A DNA stretch of 28,891 bases from DASWRT01 sp036403035 (GCA_036403035.1 DASWRT010000399.1:1-28891), one strand, 5' to 3'. Counted from the stretch's first letter, positions 8,224-15,649 are shown. The notes: generated by a model not told the origin, from the letters alone. Numbers and translations are program-made.

Positions 8224-9088
8224 GGATATGCCTCACCCAGGCCTGGAGAGCGTTGATGACGAGCAGGATGGCGAGCGAGGCGGCAAGCATCACTACCGCG
8301 ATCGCCGCCGCGCCGGCATAGTCGAACCCCTCCAGCTTGATGATGATCAGCAGCGGGACGATCTCCGAGACGCCCGGCATGTTGCCGGCGATGAAGATCA
8401 CCGACCCGTACTCGCCGACCGCGCGCGCGAAGGCCAGTGCGGTGCCGGCGAGCAGGCCCGGCAGCAGCGCCGGCAGGATGACGCGGCGGAAGATCTGGAA
8501 GCGCGACGCGCCGAGCGTCAGCGCCGCCTCTTCGACATCCGCTTCGAGGTCGAGCAGCATCGGCTGCACCGTCCGGACGACGAACGGGAACCCGACGAAG
8601 ACGAGCGCGACGAAGATGCCGTACGGCGTGAAGGCGACCTGGAGCCCGAGCGGCTCCAGCAGGCCGCCGATCCAGCCCGTGTCGGCATAGAGCGACGCCA
8701 GCGTGATGCCGGCGACGGCGGTCGGGAGCGCGAACGGCAGGTCGATCAGCGCATCGAGGAAGCGGCGCCCGGGAAAGCGGTACCGCACCAGCACCCAGGC
8801 GACGAGCAGTCCGAGCGCGGCGTCGAACGCCGCCGCGATCAGCGCGATCCCGAAGCTGACGCGGAAGGCGGAGAGCGTGCGCGGCGACATCGCCGCGGCG
8901 AGGAAGCCGTCCGCGCCGAGTCCCGCCGTCTTGGCCGCGAGCGCCAGCAGCGGAAGCCAGACGATGACGCCGAGATAGGCGAGCGTCAGGCCGAGCGTCA
9001 GGCCGAAGCCCGGAAGCGTGGCCCGCGCCACCATCGGCCGCCCCGGCGGGGCGGCGCCGCTTTCCGGGTGGAGTTCGACAGCCGTCAC
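8210..9088 (-). CDS. cysT: Sulfate ABC transporter permease CysT (CysU)
   Basis: A 292-residue inner-membrane permease and partner of CysW. The family start LPGFGLTLGLTLAYLGVIVWLPLLAL, about six membrane segments and the EAA-type loop EEAALTLGASRFQIFRRV identify it. Two starts are possible. A GTG at 9088 lies 4 nt after the sulfate-binding-protein stop and gives a ~20-residue hydrophilic leader as in relatives. An ATG at 9034 gives MVARATLPGF. I prefer GTG for operon spacing and homologue length, but neither has a strong Shine-Dalgarno sequence. It overlaps cysW by 14 bp. Confidence 0.9.
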   Translation of the reverse strand: MTAVELHPESGAAPPGRPMVARATLPGFGLTLGLTLAYLGVIVWLPLLALAAKTAGLGADGFLAAAMSPRTLSAFRVSFGIALIAAAFDAALGLLVAWVLVRYRFPGRRFLDALIDLPFALPTAVAGITLASLYADTGWIGGLLEPLGLQVAFTPYGIFVALVFVGFPFVVRTVQPMLLDLEADVEEAALTLGASRFQIFRRVILPALLPGLLAGTALAFARAVGEYGSVIFIAGNMPGVSEIVPLLIIIKLEGFDYAGAAAIAVVMLAASLAILLVINALQAWVRHIHGDG

Positions 9089-9092
9089 CGCG

Positions 9093-10115
9093 CTACTTGC
9101 CCGGCTGATAGATCTGGTCGAAGACGCCGCCGTCGGCGAAATGCGTCTTCTGCGCCTTGGTCCAGCCGCCGAACACCTCGTCGATGGTGAAGAGCGACAC
9201 CTTGGCGACGCTGTCCTGATGGCGGGCGGCGACTTCCGGCGAGCGCGGACGATAATGGTGCTTCGCGGCGAGTTCCTGCCCGGCCGGCGTGTACAGGAAC
9301 TCCAGGTACGCGTCCGCGAGCTGACGGGTGCCGTGCTTGTCGGCGTTCGCGTCGACGACCGCCACCGGCGGCTCGGCGAGGACGCTGACCGACGGGGCGA
9401 CGATGTCGAACTTGTCCTTTCCCATCTCCTCGGCGACGAGATAGGCCTCGTTCTCCCAGGCAAGGAGCACGTCGCCCTGCCGGCGCTGCGCGAAGGTGAT
9501 GGTCGACCCGCGCGCGCCGCTGTCGAGGATCGGCACGTTCCTGTAGAGCTTCGCGACGTAGTCGCGCGCCTTCTCCTCGTCGTTGCCGTTCGCCTTGAGC
9601 GCCGCGCCCCAGGCGGCGAGATAGGCCCAGCGGGCGCCGCCGGAGGTCTTCGGGTTGGGCACGATCACCTTGACGTCCGGCCGGATCAGGTCCGGCCAGT
9701 CCTTGACGCCCTTGGGATTGCCCTTGCGCACGAGGAACACGATCGTCGAGGTGTAGGGCGAGCTGTTGTCGGGGAGGCGCTTCTGCCAGTCCGCCGGGAG
9801 CAGCTTCGCCTGACTGGCGATCGCGTCGATGTCGTAGGCGAGCGCCAGCGTGACGACGTCAGCTTCCAGCCCGTCGATGACCGACCGCGCCTGCGCGCCC
9901 GACCCGCCGTGCGACGTCTGGACGGTCACGGTCTCGCCGGTCTTCTCTTTCCAGGCGGCGGCGAAATTCTTGTTGACGTCGGCGTAGAACTCACGCGTCG
10001 GATCGTACGAGACGTTGAGCAGCGTCTTGTCCGCCAGCGCCGATGTCGTTGCCGCGGCGGCAAGCACCCATGCCAATCCAAGAGTCGCGGCGAGGCCGCG
10101 GATGCGTCGCGTCAT
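9093..10115 (-). CDS. sbp: Periplasmic sulfate-binding protein
   Basis: The 340-residue substrate-binding component of the sulfate ABC importer. It has a Sec signal peptide (basic MTRRIR, hydrophobic core, cleavage near ALA-DKT at about residue 29), then the family motif LNVSYDPTREFYADVN. Other Sbp/CysP blocks are SHGGSGAQARSVIDGLEADVVTLA and NPKTSGGARWAYLAAWGAAL. The length matches the family. The gene starts after a 37-bp gap from the SUMT-like gene, with a good AGGGGTG Shine-Dalgarno sequence. It could equally be named cysP if it prefers thiosulfate. The sequence does not separate the two. Confidence 0.94.
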   Translation of the reverse strand: MTRRIRGLAATLGLAWVLAAAATTSALADKTLLNVSYDPTREFYADVNKNFAAAWKEKTGETVTVQTSHGGSGAQARSVIDGLEADVVTLALAYDIDAIASQAKLLPADWQKRLPDNSSPYTSTIVFLVRKGNPKGVKDWPDLIRPDVKVIVPNPKTSGGARWAYLAAWGAALKANGNDEEKARDYVAKLYRNVPILDSGARGSTITFAQRRQGDVLLAWENEAYLVAEEMGKDKFDIVAPSVSVLAEPPVAVVDANADKHGTRQLADAYLEFLYTPAGQELAAKHHYRPRSPEVAARHQDSVAKVSLFTIDEVFGGWTKAQKTHFADGGVFDQIYQPGK

Positions 10116-10152
10116 GGCAACACCCCTAATGGACGAAAGTTAAAGGTTCGCG

Positions 10153-11046
10153 TCAGCCGGCGAGGCCGACCATGGAATGCAGGAGCGCGCCGCCGCCGTT
10201 GCGGCGCGTCCTGTCCTGCGGCTCGGCGGATGAAGCCGCGTTCGCCACGGCGAGCCGCCGCCGCAGCTCGACGGATGCGCCGATCGCGAGCACGACCGTA
10301 CCTGCCGCCGCGGGCGCGGCCGGAAGCGGTGCGATCTCGCCGGGATTGCCGGTGCCGCCGCCGCCGTTGCGCGCGCAGGCGCCGAGCGACGTGTCGTGTA
10401 CCGTCTGGCCCTGCGACGCCGGCCGGGTCACGAGCAAGGCCGGCGTCTCCGGCGGCCGGCCGGCCTCCAGCAGCCGCTCGGCGGCTCTGGCGAGCTGCGC
10501 CCGCCGTAGCGACAGGACGAGCACCGGCGAGCCCTGGGCGAGGGCCGGCAGGTCGAGTTGCGGCGGCAGCTCGTCCCCGTCGCCCCCCTCCTGCGTCAGG
10601 TCGAGCAGGCAGACCGCGGAGTTGGTGTCGCGGTGCGTCAGCGGGACGCCCGCATAGCTGAGCCCGGCGATCGGCGGGCTCACCGCCGGCACGACGCGGA
10701 ACGGCAACTCCGCCTCGGCGATCGCGGTCGCCTCGGCCACCGCGTCCCGCCGCTCGAACGGGTCGCCGGAGACCAGCCGGACGACCCGCCAGCCGTCCTG
10801 CGCCAGCTTGATGCAGCGCCGGATCGCGCCGCCGCGATCGGGGCCGGCCGCCTGCCTGAAGCAGTCGTCCCCGATCGTCGCCAGGATCTCCGGCTCGATC
10901 GCCGGGTCGTAGACCACGGCGTCGGCCGTGCGCAGCGCATGCACCGCGAGCCAGGACAACAGGCCCGGATCACCCGGACCGGCGCCGACCAGCCAGATCG
11001 AGCCTGGCTGAAGGTCGGGCAGGATCGCGCCGGATGAGCCGGTCAT
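10153..11046 (-). CDS. Divergent uroporphyrinogen-III C-methyltransferase-like protein
   Basis: A 297-residue tetrapyrrole-methylase fold protein in the position of SUMT/CobA, the enzyme that methylates uroporphyrinogen III twice to make precorrin-2 for siroheme. The SAM-binding P-loop VGAGPGDPGLL (20-30) and the GVPLTHRD block (133-140) are intact. The normal RLKGGDPFIFGRGGEE motif is replaced by RLVSGDPFERRDAVAE (91-106), and the usual VVPGITAA appears as VVPAVSPP. The last ~60 residues are low-complexity and Gly/Ala-rich. It may be a SUMT that has drifted, or a related methyltransferase or regulator. The operon context with CysI and the chelatase domain favours a siroheme role. It starts 8 bp after the peroxiredoxin stop. 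Confidence 0.75.
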   Translation of the reverse strand: MTGSSGAILPDLQPGSIWLVGAGPGDPGLLSWLAVHALRTADAVVYDPAIEPEILATIGDDCFRQAAGPDRGGAIRRCIKLAQDGWRVVRLVSGDPFERRDAVAEATAIAEAELPFRVVPAVSPPIAGLSYAGVPLTHRDTNSAVCLLDLTQEGGDGDELPPQLDLPALAQGSPVLVLSLRRAQLARAAERLLEAGRPPETPALLVTRPASQGQTVHDTSLGACARNGGGGTGNPGEIAPLPAAPAAAGTVVLAIGASVELRRRLAVANAASSAEPQDRTRRNGGGALLHSMVGLAG

Positions 11047-11054
11047 GAGCCGTC

Positions 11055-11690
11055 TCAGAGACCCGGCTGCTTGGTGACGCGGAGATACGGCTTCAGCGTC
11101 TTCCAGCCCTGCGGGAACCGCTGCTTCGCCTCCTCGTCCGACAGCGACGGGACGATGATGACGTCCTCGCCGTGCTTCCAGTTCACCGGCGTCGCGACCT
11201 TGTGGTTGTCGGTGAGCTGGAGCGAGTCGATCGTGCGCAGCAGCTCGTCGAAGTTGCGCCCTGTGCTCGCCGGGTAGGTCAGAATCAGCCGGACCTTCTT
11301 GTTCGGATCGATCACGAACACCGAACGCACGGTCAGCGTGTCGTTGGCGTTCGGGTGGATCATGTCGTAGAGGTTCGACACCTTCCTGTCGGCGTCGGCG
11401 AGCAGCGGGAAGTTGAGCGCGTGGCCCTGCGTCTCCGCGATGTCGCCGACCCAGCCCTTGTGGTCGGACAGCGGGTCGACCGACAGGCCGATCACCTTGA
11501 CGTTGCGCTTGTCGAACTCCGGCTTCAGCCGCGCGACCGCGCCGAGTTCGGTCGTGCAGACCGGCGTGAAGTCCTTCGGGTGCGAGAACAGCACCGCCCA
11601 GCTGTTGCCGATCCAGTCGTGGAAACGGATGGCGCCGTCGGTCGACTCCTGTGTGAAGTCGGGCGCCGTATCACCGAGACGTAGCGACAT
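11055..11690 (-). CDS. 1-Cys peroxiredoxin (Prx6 family)
   Basis: A 211-residue cytoplasmic thiol peroxidase. The peroxidatic Cys45 lies in the PxxxTxxC motif (HPKDFTPVCTTELG). No second Cys is present anywhere in the protein, so it is a true 1-Cys type that needs an external reductant. The Prx6 C-terminal domain is present (TPVNWKHGEDVIIVPSLSDEEA). The start at 11690 has the strongest Shine-Dalgarno sequence in the operon (AGGAGG, 6 nt spacing). Its first 20 bp overlap the end of the siroheme-synthase gene. Its place between the two halves of the siroheme pathway suggests protection of sulfite reductase, or use of sulfide/thiol chemistry. That is inference. Confidence 0.95.
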   Translation of the reverse strand: MSLRLGDTAPDFTQESTDGAIRFHDWIGNSWAVLFSHPKDFTPVCTTELGAVARLKPEFDKRNVKVIGLSVDPLSDHKGWVGDIAETQGHALNFPLLADADRKVSNLYDMIHPNANDTLTVRSVFVIDPNKKVRLILTYPASTGRNFDELLRTIDSLQLTDNHKVATPVNWKHGEDVIIVPSLSDEEAKQRFPQGWKTLKPYLRVTKQPGL

Positions 11691-12333
11691 GCCTTACCTC
11701 CTGATTATCGGTGGATTGGTCGTTGCAGGACGACGCCGAAGCATACGCCGGACTTGCGTTGGCATCATCATGCCGTCGCAGCCAGCCCTGGCGCCCGATC
11801 CACGTATCGGTCCAGTACGCGATTTCCTCCGCCGACGCGCCGGCCTCGCGCCATGCGGCGCGGCGCGCGGCGATCCGATCGACCCGCTCGGCCCATTCGG
11901 GGCCGAACAGGTCGCCGAGCTGACGGCGGAGGGAGGCGGCGAGGCCGGGGCTCTTGCCGCCCGTCGAGACGGCGAGCAGCAGGTCGCCCCGGCGCAGCGT
12001 CGCCGGCGAATGGAAGTCGCACGCCGCCGTCACGTCCTCGACATTGACGATGACGCGCGCCCGGCGTGCCGCCGCGCCGATCTCCTCGGCAACCGGCTCG
12101 GGCAGGCCGGAGAGGAAGGCGACGTGTACGTCGGCAAAGGACTCCGCGGTCGGAAGGCGGCGGCGCAGCCGCGCGCCGGCGGCGTCCGCCAGCGCCGGGA
12201 TCGGGTCGTCCGCATAGACCCGGAGATGCGCCGCGCCGGCCTCGTCGAGGCGATGAAGCCGGCGCAGGGCGGCCTCGCCGTTGCCGACGAGGGCGACGCC
12301 GAGCCGCGACAGGTCCAGGACCACGGGAAGCAT
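11671..12333 (-). CDS. Precorrin-2 dehydrogenase/sirohydrochlorin ferrochelatase (CysG N-terminal type)
   Basis: A 220-residue protein matching the N-terminal (Met8p-like) part of siroheme synthase. It would oxidise precorrin-2 with NAD and insert iron to give siroheme, the CysI cofactor. The NAD-binding loop VALVGNGEAAL (13-23), the catalytic-Asp region VNVED (Asp100) and the STGGKSP motif (123-129) are present. Its ATG overlaps the cysI stop as ATGA, so the two are translationally coupled. The SUMT domain normally fused in CysG is absent and is supplied, if at all, by the separate gene at 10153-11046. The last ~30 residues are low-complexity and run through the peroxiredoxin ribosome-binding site. 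Confidence 0.88.
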   Translation of the reverse strand: MLPVVLDLSRLGVALVGNGEAALRRLHRLDEAGAAHLRVYADDPIPALADAAGARLRRRLPTAESFADVHVAFLSGLPEPVAEEIGAAARRARVIVNVEDVTAACDFHSPATLRRGDLLLAVSTGGKSPGLAASLRRQLGDLFGPEWAERVDRIAARRAAWREAGASAEEIAYWTDTWIGRQGWLRRHDDANASPAYASASSCNDQSTDNQEVRHVATSR

Positions 12334-14051
12334 CAGACGGCCTCCTTCCGGCTCTGTCCGATCGCGGTCAGCAGCCGGTCGGGACCGACGCGGTGGCAGA
12401 AGTCGCCGAACCGTTCTTCCGGCCGCCGATCCGCCGCGAACAGCGCGAAGAGCGGTTCCAGCGTCGCCGCGACGGCGCCTTCGCCGACCTTGTCGAGCAG
12501 CTTGACATTGAGCCGCGTCCCCTCGAAGTCGCCGCCGACGTAAAGGGAGTAGAAGCCGGGTATCCGCCCGACGATGCCGACGTCGCCGGCATAGGGGCGG
12601 GCGCAGCCGTTCGGGCAGCCGGTGATCCGGATGCTGAACGTCTCGTCCCGCAGGCCGTGCCGGCCGAGCGCCGCTTCGATTGCGTCGAGCATCGGCTCGC
12701 GGACGCGCTCCGCCTCGGTGAGCGCGAGGCCGCAGGTCGGCAGCGCCGGGCAGGCGAGCGCCCAGCGTCGCACCGGCGTCAGGCGCTCCGCCGCCGCGAC
12801 GCCGTGCTCGGCCAGCAGGGCGTCCACCGCGTCTCGGTCGGCGGCGGCGATGTCGCTCAGCAGGATGTCCTGCGTCGGCGTCAGGACCGGCGCTGCGCCG
12901 AAGCGCTCGACGATCGCCCGGACCGCCGTGCGCAGCCGGCCGGCCTCCGGCCCGTCGACGATCCGTCCGCTCGGAACCGGCAGCCCGAGATAGAACAGCC
13001 CGTCGCCCTGCCCATGCCAGCCGAGATGGTCGGCGACGCGGAACGGTGCGTGCGGCCGCGGCGCCTCCAGCGACTTGCCGAGATATTCCTCCAGCCGCGC
13101 CTTCGCCCAGGCTTCGCCGTTCTCGGCGATGACATATTTCAGGCGGGCGTGCTTGCGGTTGGCGCGGTCGCCGTAGTCGCGGTGCAGCTTGACCACCGCC
13201 GCCGCCGCGGCGAGCAGGTCGCCCGGCTCGACGAAGGCGACCGGCGTCGCGAGGCGCGGGTAGGTCTTGGCGTTGTTGTGGTTGATGCCGAGCCCGCCGC
13301 CCAGCGCGAAATTGTACCCGAGGAGGCGCTGCCGGCTCTCGTCGAACAGCGCGACGATGCCGAGATCGTTGGTCAGCACGTCGACCGAGTTGTCGTCCGG
13401 TACGGCGAGCCCGATCTTGAATTTCCGCGGCAGGTACGTCTCGCCGTAGAGCGGCTCCGGCTCGGCCGCGCCCTCGATCCGCTCCCCGTCGAGCCAGATC
13501 TCGTGATAGGCGTGCGTCGTCGGCAGCAGATGCTCCGAAAGCGCACGCGCGTCGGCTTCGAGGCGGCGGTGCACCGCGTCGCGGATCGGCGCCGGGACGG
13601 TCGTGACGGTGCGGACGACGTCGCCGCAGGCGGCGATCGTGGTGAGCAGCGCCGCGTTGATCCCGGCGATCGTCGCCTTGAGGTTGTGCTTGACGACGCC
13701 GTGATACTGGATGCTCTGCCGCGTCGTGATGCGCAGCGTGCCGTCGGCATAATCGTCCGCGAGCCCGTCGAGCGCCAGATACTGCGCCGCGGTGAGCCGG
13801 CCGCCGGGGATGCGGACGCGGGCCATGAACTGATGCGCCTTGTCCAGTCCCTGCTGCTTGAGCTCGGTTGCGCTGTCGCGGTCGTAGCCCTGGTAGATGC
13901 CGTGGAATTTCAGGAGATTGTAGCCGTCCTCGTCGAATGCGGCGGCCTGCGAATCCATCAATCCTTCGTGCAGTGCGCCGCGCAGCCCGCGGCTCTCCCG
14001 CTTCACCGCCTCGACCTTGCTCTCCCGTATGCTGCCGCTGCCGTCGGCCAT
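12333..14051 (-). CDS. cysI: Assimilatory sulfite reductase hemoprotein CysI
   Basis: A 572-residue siroheme/[4Fe-4S] enzyme that reduces sulfite to sulfide with six electrons. The cluster ligands are CPALPTC (Cys434, Cys440) and CPNGC (Cys479, Cys483), with the same numbering I recall for E. coli CysI. Siroheme-contact blocks such as RITTRQSIQYHGV and GLGINHNNAKTYPRLA are present. The ATG at 14051 gives MADGSGSIRESKVE. A longer in-frame start at 14093 would lie inside the leader terminator. The start has a weak GGGG ribosome-binding site and lies about 23 nt after the U-tract of the second leader terminator. No CysJ flavoprotein is in the window, so the electron donor (CysJ elsewhere, or ferredoxin) is open. 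It is the first gene of the SAM-riboswitch-controlled operon. Confidence 0.95.
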   Translation of the reverse strand: MADGSGSIRESKVEAVKRESRGLRGALHEGLMDSQAAAFDEDGYNLLKFHGIYQGYDRDSATELKQQGLDKAHQFMARVRIPGGRLTAAQYLALDGLADDYADGTLRITTRQSIQYHGVVKHNLKATIAGINAALLTTIAACGDVVRTVTTVPAPIRDAVHRRLEADARALSEHLLPTTHAYHEIWLDGERIEGAAEPEPLYGETYLPRKFKIGLAVPDDNSVDVLTNDLGIVALFDESRQRLLGYNFALGGGLGINHNNAKTYPRLATPVAFVEPGDLLAAAAAVVKLHRDYGDRANRKHARLKYVIAENGEAWAKARLEEYLGKSLEAPRPHAPFRVADHLGWHGQGDGLFYLGLPVPSGRIVDGPEAGRLRTAVRAIVERFGAAPVLTPTQDILLSDIAAADRDAVDALLAEHGVAAAERLTPVRRWALACPALPTCGLALTEAERVREPMLDAIEAALGRHGLRDETFSIRITGCPNGCARPYAGDVGIVGRIPGFYSLYVGGDFEGTRLNVKLLDKVGEGAVAATLEPLFALFAADRRPEERFGDFCHRVGPDRLLTAIGQSRKEAV

Positions 14052-14073
14052 CGATCGGAACCCCGCCGCAAAG

Positions 14074-14107
14074 AAAAAATCCGCCACAGCCAAAAGCTGG
14101 GCGGATT
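14074..14107 (-). terminator. Intrinsic terminator of second cysI-leader riboswitch
   Basis: On the minus strand this is an 8-bp stem AATCCGCC/GGCGGATT extended by an inner CAGC/GCTG pairing around an A/T loop, followed at once by six T. It ends 23 nt before the cysI ATG and directly follows aptamer B. This is the layout of a transcription-terminating riboswitch expression platform. Confidence 0.85.
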
Positions 14108-14110
14108 GCG

Positions 14111-14170
14111 GCCTCGCTTTAGCTGCATTTGTGAAGCGCCCGCAAGCTGATGCTCAAATCGGCGCTGTAG
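14111..14170 (-). promoter_or_regulatory. SAM-II-like riboswitch aptamer B in the cysI leader
   Basis: On the minus strand P1 is formed by AGCGCC (14166-14161) and GGCGCT (14140-14135), six perfect pairs. The P1 loop begins with the SAM-II signature GATTTGA and contains CTTGCGG. Downstream come the A-rich linker CACAAATG and the conserved 3' pseudoknot segment GCTAAAG (14123-14117). The GATTT / TTGC / GCTAAA order and spacing match the SAM-II (SAM_alpha) consensus. Because this copy differs from the other two in P1 and loop, a relative such as SAM-V cannot be excluded. It lies between terminator A and terminator B, so it is the second sensor in series. Confidence 0.8.
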
Positions 14171-14198
14171 TCACGGTGTTCGAACTCCACCGGACGGC

Positions 14199-14230
14199 AA
14201 CAAAAAACCCCGAACCGAAAGGCCGGGGTT
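14199..14230 (-). terminator. Intrinsic terminator of first cysI-leader riboswitch
   Basis: On the minus strand this is a 7-bp stem AACCCCG/CGGGGTT with a short loop containing CCTTTCGG, followed by a run of six T. It lies just after aptamer A and before aptamer B. Its CCCCG...CGGGG-T6-GTT pattern resembles the metZ leader terminator. Confidence 0.88.
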
Positions 14231-14244
14231 GCACGATCAACCTC

Positions 14245-14303
14245 CGACCTTTTAGCGCGTTTGTTTAACGTGGCCGCAAGCCGGTCGGCTCAAATCACCA
14301 CAT
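14245..14303 (-). promoter_or_regulatory. SAM-II riboswitch aptamer A in the cysI leader
   Basis: On the minus strand P1 is GTGG (14301-14298) with CCAC. The loop carries TGATTTGA, a small internal hairpin AGCC-GACC-GGCT, then CTTGCGGCCACGTTAAA and, after an AC-rich linker, GCTAAAAGG. These are the invariant blocks of the alphaproteobacterial SAM-II (SAM_alpha) motif. A 34-nt stretch (14268-14301) is identical to the metZ leader aptamer (15672-15705). It begins within a few nucleotides of the predicted transcription start. Confidence 0.92.
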
Positions 14304-14309
14304 AAACTA

Positions 14310-14338
14310 GAGTTAGGTATCGGCCGGGTGCCTGTCAA
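14310..14338 (-). promoter_or_regulatory. Predicted sigma70-type promoter of the cysI operon
   Basis: On the minus strand a perfect -35 box TTGACA (14338-14333) is followed after 17 bp by a weak -10 box TAACTC (14315-14310). The predicted start near 14303 would place aptamer A at the very 5' end of the transcript, as seen for metZ. The promoter lies directly after the metZ stop, so the cysI operon need not depend on metZ read-through. The -10 match is poor, so the exact start is uncertain. Confidence 0.6.
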
Positions 14339-14365
14339 GCGTCGATGCGGGCGCAGGCGCGTCCG

Positions 14366-15574
14366 TCATGCCGCCTCCAGCGCCGCCGCGAGATCCTCGA
14401 CGATGTCGGACACGTCCTCCAGCCCGACCGAGATCCGGACGAGGCCGTCGCCGATGCCGAACTCGGCGCGCTCCTCCGGCTTGAGGCGCGAATGCGTCGT
14501 CGTCGCCGGGTGGGTGATCAGGCTCTTCGAGTCGCCGAGATTGTTCGAGAGGTTGACGAGGCGGAGCGCGTTGAGGAACCGGAACGCGCCTTCCTTCCCG
14601 CCTTGCACATCGAACGAGACGACGTTGCCGGGGCCGCGCATCTGCCGCTGCGCCAGCGCGTATTGCGGATGGCTCGACAGGCCGGGATAGAGGGTCTGCC
14701 GCACCTTATCGTGACCGGCCAGGAAGCCCGCCACCTCCGTCGCATTGCGGCATTGCCGCTCGATGCGGAGGTCGAGCGTCTCCAGCCCTTTCAGCAGCAC
14801 CCAGGCATTGAACGGGCTGAGCGCCGGGCCGGTGTGCTTGAGGAACGGCGCGAGACTGTCGCGCACGAACGCCTCGCTGCCGAGCACGGCGCCGCCGAGC
14901 GTGCGGCCCTGCCCGTCGATGTGCTTGGTCGCGGAGTAGACGACGACGTCGGCGCCGAGCGCGAGCGGCCGTTGCAGCAGCGGCGTCGCGAACACGTTGT
15001 CGACGATGAACAGCGCCCCCGCGTGCTTGCTGAGCTTGGCCACGGCGGCGATGTCGACCAGCTCCAGCGTCGGGTTCGACGGGCTCTCGCAGAACACCGC
15101 GCGTGCGCCGGGCTTCAGCGCGTCGCGCCACTCGTCGAGGTCGCGGCCGTCGACCAGCACGGTCTCGACGCCAAACCGCGGCAGCACCTGGGTCAGGATG
15201 TAGTGGCAGGAGCCGAAGAGCGCGCGCGAGGCGACGACGCGGTCGCCGGCACGGACGGCGCAGAGCAGGGCGGCGTTCACCGCCGCCATCCCGCTCGCCG
15301 TGGCGCGGCAGGCTTCCGCGCCTTCCAGCAGGCGCAGCCGCTCCTCGAACATCGCGACGGTCGGGTTGGCGTAGCGCGAATAGACGAAGCGCGAGCCCTC
15401 GTTCTTGAACGCGTCCTCGGCCTGCTCGGCGGATTCGTAGACGTACCCGGAGGTGAGGAACAGCGCCTCTGCGGTCTCGCCGAACTCGGTACGGAGCGTG
15501 CCGCCGCGGATCAGCTCGGTCTGCGGCCGCCAGCGGCGCTGCCCGCCATCCTTCTTCCCGTTGCCGCCCTGCAT
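14366..15574 (-). CDS. metZ: O-succinylhomoserine sulfhydrylase MetZ
   Basis: A 402-residue PLP enzyme of the Cys/Met metabolism family that joins O-succinylhomoserine and sulfide to form homocysteine. The PLP lysine is Lys217 in SATKHIDGQGR, a motif typical of MetZ rather than MetB or MetY. Asp192 in VDNVFATP contacts the PLP nitrogen. Phosphate-binding ATASGMAA and the YSRYANPT block are present. The ATG at 15574 has a GGAG Shine-Dalgarno sequence 8 nt upstream. An in-frame ATG at 15721 is rejected because the extra 49 codons run through a riboswitch and its terminator. MetZ uses the sulfide made by CysI, encoded by the next unit downstream. Confidence 0.94.
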   Translation of the reverse strand: MQGGNGKKDGGQRRWRPQTELIRGGTLRTEFGETAEALFLTSGYVYESAEQAEDAFKNEGSRFVYSRYANPTVAMFEERLRLLEGAEACRATASGMAAVNAALLCAVRAGDRVVASRALFGSCHYILTQVLPRFGVETVLVDGRDLDEWRDALKPGARAVFCESPSNPTLELVDIAAVAKLSKHAGALFIVDNVFATPLLQRPLALGADVVVYSATKHIDGQGRTLGGAVLGSEAFVRDSLAPFLKHTGPALSPFNAWVLLKGLETLDLRIERQCRNATEVAGFLAGHDKVRQTLYPGLSSHPQYALAQRQMRGPGNVVSFDVQGGKEGAFRFLNALRLVNLSNNLGDSKSLITHPATTTHSRLKPEERAEFGIGDGLVRISVGLEDVSDIVEDLAAALEAA

Positions 15575-15600
15575 CGCCTGCTCCACGCTTGCTTCGCCCA

Positions 15601-15635
15601 ACAAAAAACCCCGGACCGCCAAGGGCGCCGGGGTT
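15601..15635 (-). terminator. Intrinsic terminator in the metZ leader
   Basis: On the minus strand this is CCCCGG-CGCC-CTT-GGCG-GT-CCGGGG, a long GC-rich stem, followed by six T. It lies between the SAM-II aptamer and the metZ ribosome-binding site. A 14-bp perfect palindrome (GTTCTCGCGAGAAC, 15633-15646) just upstream may belong to the competing antiterminator fold. Confidence 0.92.
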
Positions 15636-15649
15636 CTCGCGAGAACTCC

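Noticed and set aside
12066..14150. 694-codon plus-strand ORF opposite cysI
   Set aside because: Antisense shadow of cysI with extreme Arg/Ala/Gly bias, typical of high-GC DNA. The cysI motifs on the minus strand are complete.
14041..14340. Coding capacity in the cysI leader
   Set aside because: Open frames here are fully explained by two aptamers and two terminators. There is no leader peptide with a Cys- or Met-rich stretch and a ribosome-binding site.
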